From: RGZA01 sp041917755
GTDB taxonomy: Bacteria; Pseudomonadota; Alphaproteobacteria; UBA9219; RGZA01
Reading direction: 5' to 3'
Length of the DNA stretch: 64,000 nucleotides
Assembly (NCBI GenBank): GCA_041917755.1
Contig: JAYRWY010000004.1
Coordinates: 62,001-126,000, forward strand
The position numbers and the translations under genes are program-made. The notes under the pieces are model-generated. The model was not told the DNA's origin and did no database searches. It worked only from the letters and a program-made list of their open reading frames with translations. Below are positions 61,176-64,000 of this stretch, in pieces (the stretch's first letter is position 1; each line of letters starts with the position of its first letter).

Positions 61176-63098
61176 TTAGGTAACAATGCGGGGGCCAGTT
61201 CCATCAAATCCTGGAACATCGGAACTGCTGGGTACAGAACCTAATTTGCTGCTCACAGGTTTGGCAGGTGGCGGGTTGTTGTTATCACGGTTGATGTTTT
61301 CACCGCGAAGCAATGCACGCACTTCATCACCGGACAGGGTTTCATATTCAAGCAACGCCTTGGATACCTTGTGCAGGTCTTCAAGATGGGTAGTGAGGAT
61401 TTCACGAGCTTTGTTTTCTGCCCAATCAATTAGTTTGCGTACTTCTTCATCAATCCGGCGATTGGTTTCTTCCGAAACATTTTGCTGGCGAGCAACCGAA
61501 TGCCCCATGAATACTTCTTCTTCATTGGAGTTATAACGCACTGTGCCTAGGGTTTCATTCATACCGAATTCGGTGACCATGCGGCGGGCAAGCCCTGTTG
61601 CACGTTCAATATCATTCGATGCACCGGTGGTGACGTTATCGCCGCCAAAGATGATTTCTTCTGCAACGCGGCCGCCAAATAAAGATGCCAGCTGGGATTT
61701 AAGCTGCAGCTTGGACATGGAGTAACGATCCTGTTCAGGAAGGCTCATCGTAACGCCTAACGCTCTACCGCGTGGAATAATGGTCACCTTATGCAATGGG
61801 TCATGCTCGGGCATATGTAGGCCAACCAAGGCGTGACCCACTTCGTGGTACGCCGTCAGCTTCTTTTCTTTTTCGGTCATGACCATAGAGCGACGCTCTG
61901 CGCCCATCATAACCTTATCCTTGGCTTGCTCTAATTCAGCCATGCCAATCGTGTTCAGGTTACGACGTGCGGCCATCAATGCGGCTTCATTTACCAGATT
62001 GGCAAGGTCGGCACCCGAAAAACCTGGTGTGCCGCGTGCAATCACGCGGGCATCCACATCGGCTGCCAATGGAACTTTGCGCATATGTACGCGCAAGATT
62101 TTTTCACGGCCAGAAATATCTGGGTTGGGCACTACCACTTGGCGGTCAAAACGGCCGGGGCGCAATAATGCAGGGTCAAGCACGTCGGGGCGGTTAGTGG
62201 CTGCAATCAAAATCACGCCTTCATTGGCTTCAAAGCCATCCATTTCAACCAGCAACTGGTTGAGGGTTTGTTCGCGTTCATCGTTACCGCCGCCAACGCC
62301 CGCGCCGCGTTTACGGCCAAGGGCATCAATTTCATCGATAAAGATGATGCAGGGTGCATTCTTTTTGCCTTGTTCAAACATGTCACGAACGCGTGCAGCA
62401 CCAACACCGACAAACATTTCAACAAAGTCAGAACCGGAAATAGTAAAAAACGGCACATTGGCTTCACCGGCCACGGCGCGCGCAATAAGTGTCTTACCGG
62501 TACCCGGTGGGCCAACCAGCAAAACACCCTTGGGGATTTTACCGCCAAGACGCTGGAATTTTTGTGGCTCACGCAGGAAATCAACAATTTCAGTCAGCTC
62601 TGATTTTGCTTCATCCACGCCAGCAACATCTTCAAATACCACTTTGCCGGTTTTTTCGGTCAGCATGCGTGCGCGGCTTTTACCAAAGCCCATCGCCTTG
62701 CCGCTGCCAGATTGCATTTGACGCATGAAGAAAATCCACACACCAATCAGCAACAACATCGGGAACCAGCCAATTAACACGCCTAACAGGCTTGGTTGAT
62801 TACCTTCATCGGGCTGTGCAGTCACACGAACATTTTTATCTTTAAAAATATCCGTCATACTGGTGTTGGGCGGAACATAGGTCGTAAAGGGTTGGTTGTC
62901 CGTGCCACGGCCGTAAATGTACTGACCTTTAATTGTGATATCGGAAACTTTCTTTTCATCCACGCGGGATATAAATTCGCTGAATGGAATGTTTGCGCCA
63001 ACGGCGATGGGCGACTGGTTTTGTGACATGTTGTAGAGGCCGATGAACAGAACAGCCATCAATACGAACACAAGGATATTTTTGCCAAAATTATTCAA
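61176..63098 (-). CDS. ftsH: ATP-dependent zinc metalloprotease FtsH
   Basis: 640 residues. Membrane helices at about 7-24 and 105-124 enclose the periplasmic domain. The AAA module has Walker A GPPGTGKT (196-203), Walker B IIFIDEIDALG, the pore motif FVEMFVG, and SRH with RPGRFDRQ. The protease has HEVGH (418-422). It degrades unfolded membrane proteins and regulators. The start is TTG at 63098, with GAGG seven bases upstream; this gives the family N-terminus MNNFGKNILV. It follows tilS on the same strand, the common order tilS-ftsH. Confidence 0.97.
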   Translation of the reverse strand: MNNFGKNILVFVLMAVLFIGLYNMSQNQSPIAVGANIPFSEFISRVDEKKVSDITIKGQYIYGRGTDNQPFTTYVPPNTSMTDIFKDKNVRVTAQPDEGNQPSLLGVLIGWFPMLLLIGVWIFFMRQMQSGSGKAMGFGKSRARMLTEKTGKVVFEDVAGVDEAKSELTEIVDFLREPQKFQRLGGKIPKGVLLVGPPGTGKTLIARAVAGEANVPFFTISGSDFVEMFVGVGAARVRDMFEQGKKNAPCIIFIDEIDALGRKRGAGVGGGNDEREQTLNQLLVEMDGFEANEGVILIAATNRPDVLDPALLRPGRFDRQVVVPNPDISGREKILRVHMRKVPLAADVDARVIARGTPGFSGADLANLVNEAALMAARRNLNTIGMAELEQAKDKVMMGAERRSMVMTEKEKKLTAYHEVGHALVGLHMPEHDPLHKVTIIPRGRALGVTMSLPEQDRYSMSKLQLKSQLASLFGGRVAEEIIFGGDNVTTGASNDIERATGLARRMVTEFGMNETLGTVRYNSNEEEVFMGHSVARQQNVSEETNRRIDEEVRKLIDWAENKAREILTTHLEDLHKVSKALLEYETLSGDEVRALLRGENINRDNNNPPPAKPVSSKLGSVPSSSDVPGFDGTGPRIVT

Positions 63099-63215
63099 AG
63101 GAAAACCTCAACAGTTGAGTACAAAGGGTGGGTAGTGGATTAGTTGACTAGGTTAAGACTGATATAGTGCCCATAAATGATTAAACAACATCAAACGAAG
63201 CCGTAAAATGCGTGT

Positions 63216-64000
63216 TTAGCTGAGTAAAACCGGACATGGTTCAAAGCAATTAACCAATAGCATTCTTTTGGGTGAAAAGATAGCTTTTACAAGTGGTTGA
63301 GGTGCGTTGGATGTGTGTTCATCCACGCCAAAATCTGGAATGCTATGCAATTGATTATCCACATATAAAGCAGGCAAGGTTGCCCGGTGCAGGGCAGGGC
63401 AATCGGCAACTTGCCTATGCCCCATTTTTTCAATCAGTTCGCGGCCAAGTTCACCCAGTGGCGCGATGGTAAAATGTTTTCCAGGAAGCAAAGAATTTAC
63501 AACGATTTTAAAACGATTATCCCAGTGCAGTGTAGTTTCAATTGGCTGCGCCTTAGCTGTACAGGCAAGCTCGCGGTAAAATTTAATTACGCCAAATTGT
63601 ACAATCACATGACAGCCGCATAATGTTTGATGCACGCTTTCTTTATTCAGCAATGATTGAACAAGATGATCAAGTGAAGCATATTTTGGTGAATAGTCTT
63701 CCCCGCTCATGCACAATAAAATCCGGCTCAACGTACGCCGTTGCATTTCTGTGTCTAATGCCGCCCATGCTTTCCGTTCGATATGAATAATGCCCAAGGG
63801 GCTAACAACGGCATGGCGTTCCAGCCATTGATTGGCAGTGGCTTCCAATGCGGCTCTGGCCATGCCGGCATTGCGCGCCATGTCATAGAGTGATGCAGTG
63901 GTCAGGCCCTCTTGCGCCAAAGGCTGTGCCAATTGCCGCAAACGACCACGCAGATAGGCGGGTGAATCATTCGATGGGTCGCGGAAAAACGCCCATTGAT
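63216..64000 (-). CDS. tilS: tRNA(Ile)-lysidine synthase TilS, C-terminal part, cut by window edge
   Basis: The reading frame is open from 63216 to the right edge of the window, so the gene starts beyond 64000; an internal TTG at 63941 is not the real start. Near the edge the frame reads FFRDPSNDSPAYLRGRLRQL, matching the TilS DPSN...R.R.R segment that follows the PP-loop domain. The rest is the TilS middle and C-terminal region. TilS makes lysidine at the wobble position of tRNA-Ile(CAU). The PP-loop (SGGxDS) lies outside the window. ftsH follows 117 bases after the stop. Confidence 0.88.
   Translation of the reverse strand, partial: QWAFFRDPSNDSPAYLRGRLRQLAQPLAQEGLTTASLYDMARNAGMARAALEATANQWLERHAVVSPLGIIHIERKAWAALDTEMQRRTLSRILLCMSGEDYSPKYASLDHLVQSLLNKESVHQTLCGCHVIVQFGVIKFYRELACTAKAQPIETTLHWDNRFKIVVNSLLPGKHFTIAPLGELGRELIEKMGHRQVADCPALHRATLPALYVDNQLHSIPDFGVDEHTSNAPQPLVKAIFSPKRMLLVNCFEPCPVLLS

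Noticed and set aside
61879..62721. A 280-codon open frame on plus opposite ftsH
   Set aside because: It is antisense to the conserved AAA and protease domains of ftsH, Ser/Arg/Ala rich with no recognisable motif, and explained by codon bias of the real gene.
1..64000. Prophage, integrative element or defence island
   Set aside because: No integrase, transposase, phage structural, restriction, CRISPR-Cas or toxin-antitoxin gene could be recognised on either strand.

Overview
The window looks like one contiguous piece of an alphaproteobacterial chromosome. I base this on gene order that I know from that class, not on a search: recO beside parC; a BioC/NDUFAF5-like methyltransferase divergent from comF-grxC-nitrilase; secA divergent from a parvulin gene followed by argJ-mutT; ruvX divergent from gatCAB; and tilS-ftsH. 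A flagellin gene and chemotaxis genes indicate a motile cell. RND efflux, TolC-type outer membrane factor and O-antigen-ligase genes indicate a Gram-negative envelope. A free-living or predatory Micavibrio-like lineage would fit, but the genus cannot be settled from the sequence alone.

Layout. 0-5 kb: parC (cut by the left edge), recO, a PAS sensor kinase and a methyltransferase, all on minus. 4.2-9.7 kb: comF, grxC, nitrilase, a chemoreceptor, a single-domain response regulator and an FkbM-like gene on plus. 9.7-21.8 kb: housekeeping genes (secA, parvulin, argJ, mutT, O-antigen ligase, ruvX, gatCAB), then a Sel1-repeat membrane protein and a small conserved-looking ORF. 22.3-26.7 kb: a chemotaxis operon STAS-cheY-cheA-cheW-cheB without cheR, followed by tRNA-Ser(GCU). 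26.9-28.8 kb: a tight operon of NTF2-like, GNAT and nitrilase-family genes. 29-34.7 kb: flagellin with a structured leader, then an accessory block of a DUF6065-like protein, a cupin, an unknown protein, an asparagine-synthetase-like PP-loop protein without its glutaminase domain, and two methyltransferases. 35-42 kb: secreted or periplasmic proteins, including a cytochrome P460 with an extra domain, an anchored cytochrome c, and an EF-hand protein ending in a Hint domain. 42-50.4 kb: a metal ABC transporter without its binding protein, a TetR regulator, and a complete MexEF-OprN-like RND pump. 50.5-57.6 kb: a surface-glycan block (two glycosyltransferases, nucleotide-sugar dehydrogenase, GDP-mannose-3,5-epimerase-like enzyme, methyltransferase). 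57.7-64 kb: tldD, a large GT-C-like membrane protein, ftsH and the 3' part of tilS.

How parts work together. The chemoreceptor, the che operon and flagellin belong to one motility system whose other parts lie elsewhere. The glycan block, the O-antigen ligase and the GT-C-like protein probably serve the cell surface. The best places to look for something undescribed are 29.9-34.7 kb and 35.1-42 kb. The first is a modification-enzyme cluster next to flagellin. The second is a secreted set in which two proteins share a short module, one of them carrying an EF-hand loop and a C-terminal Hint domain that lacks the splicing residues. No IS element, CRISPR array, rRNA or prophage was recognised.
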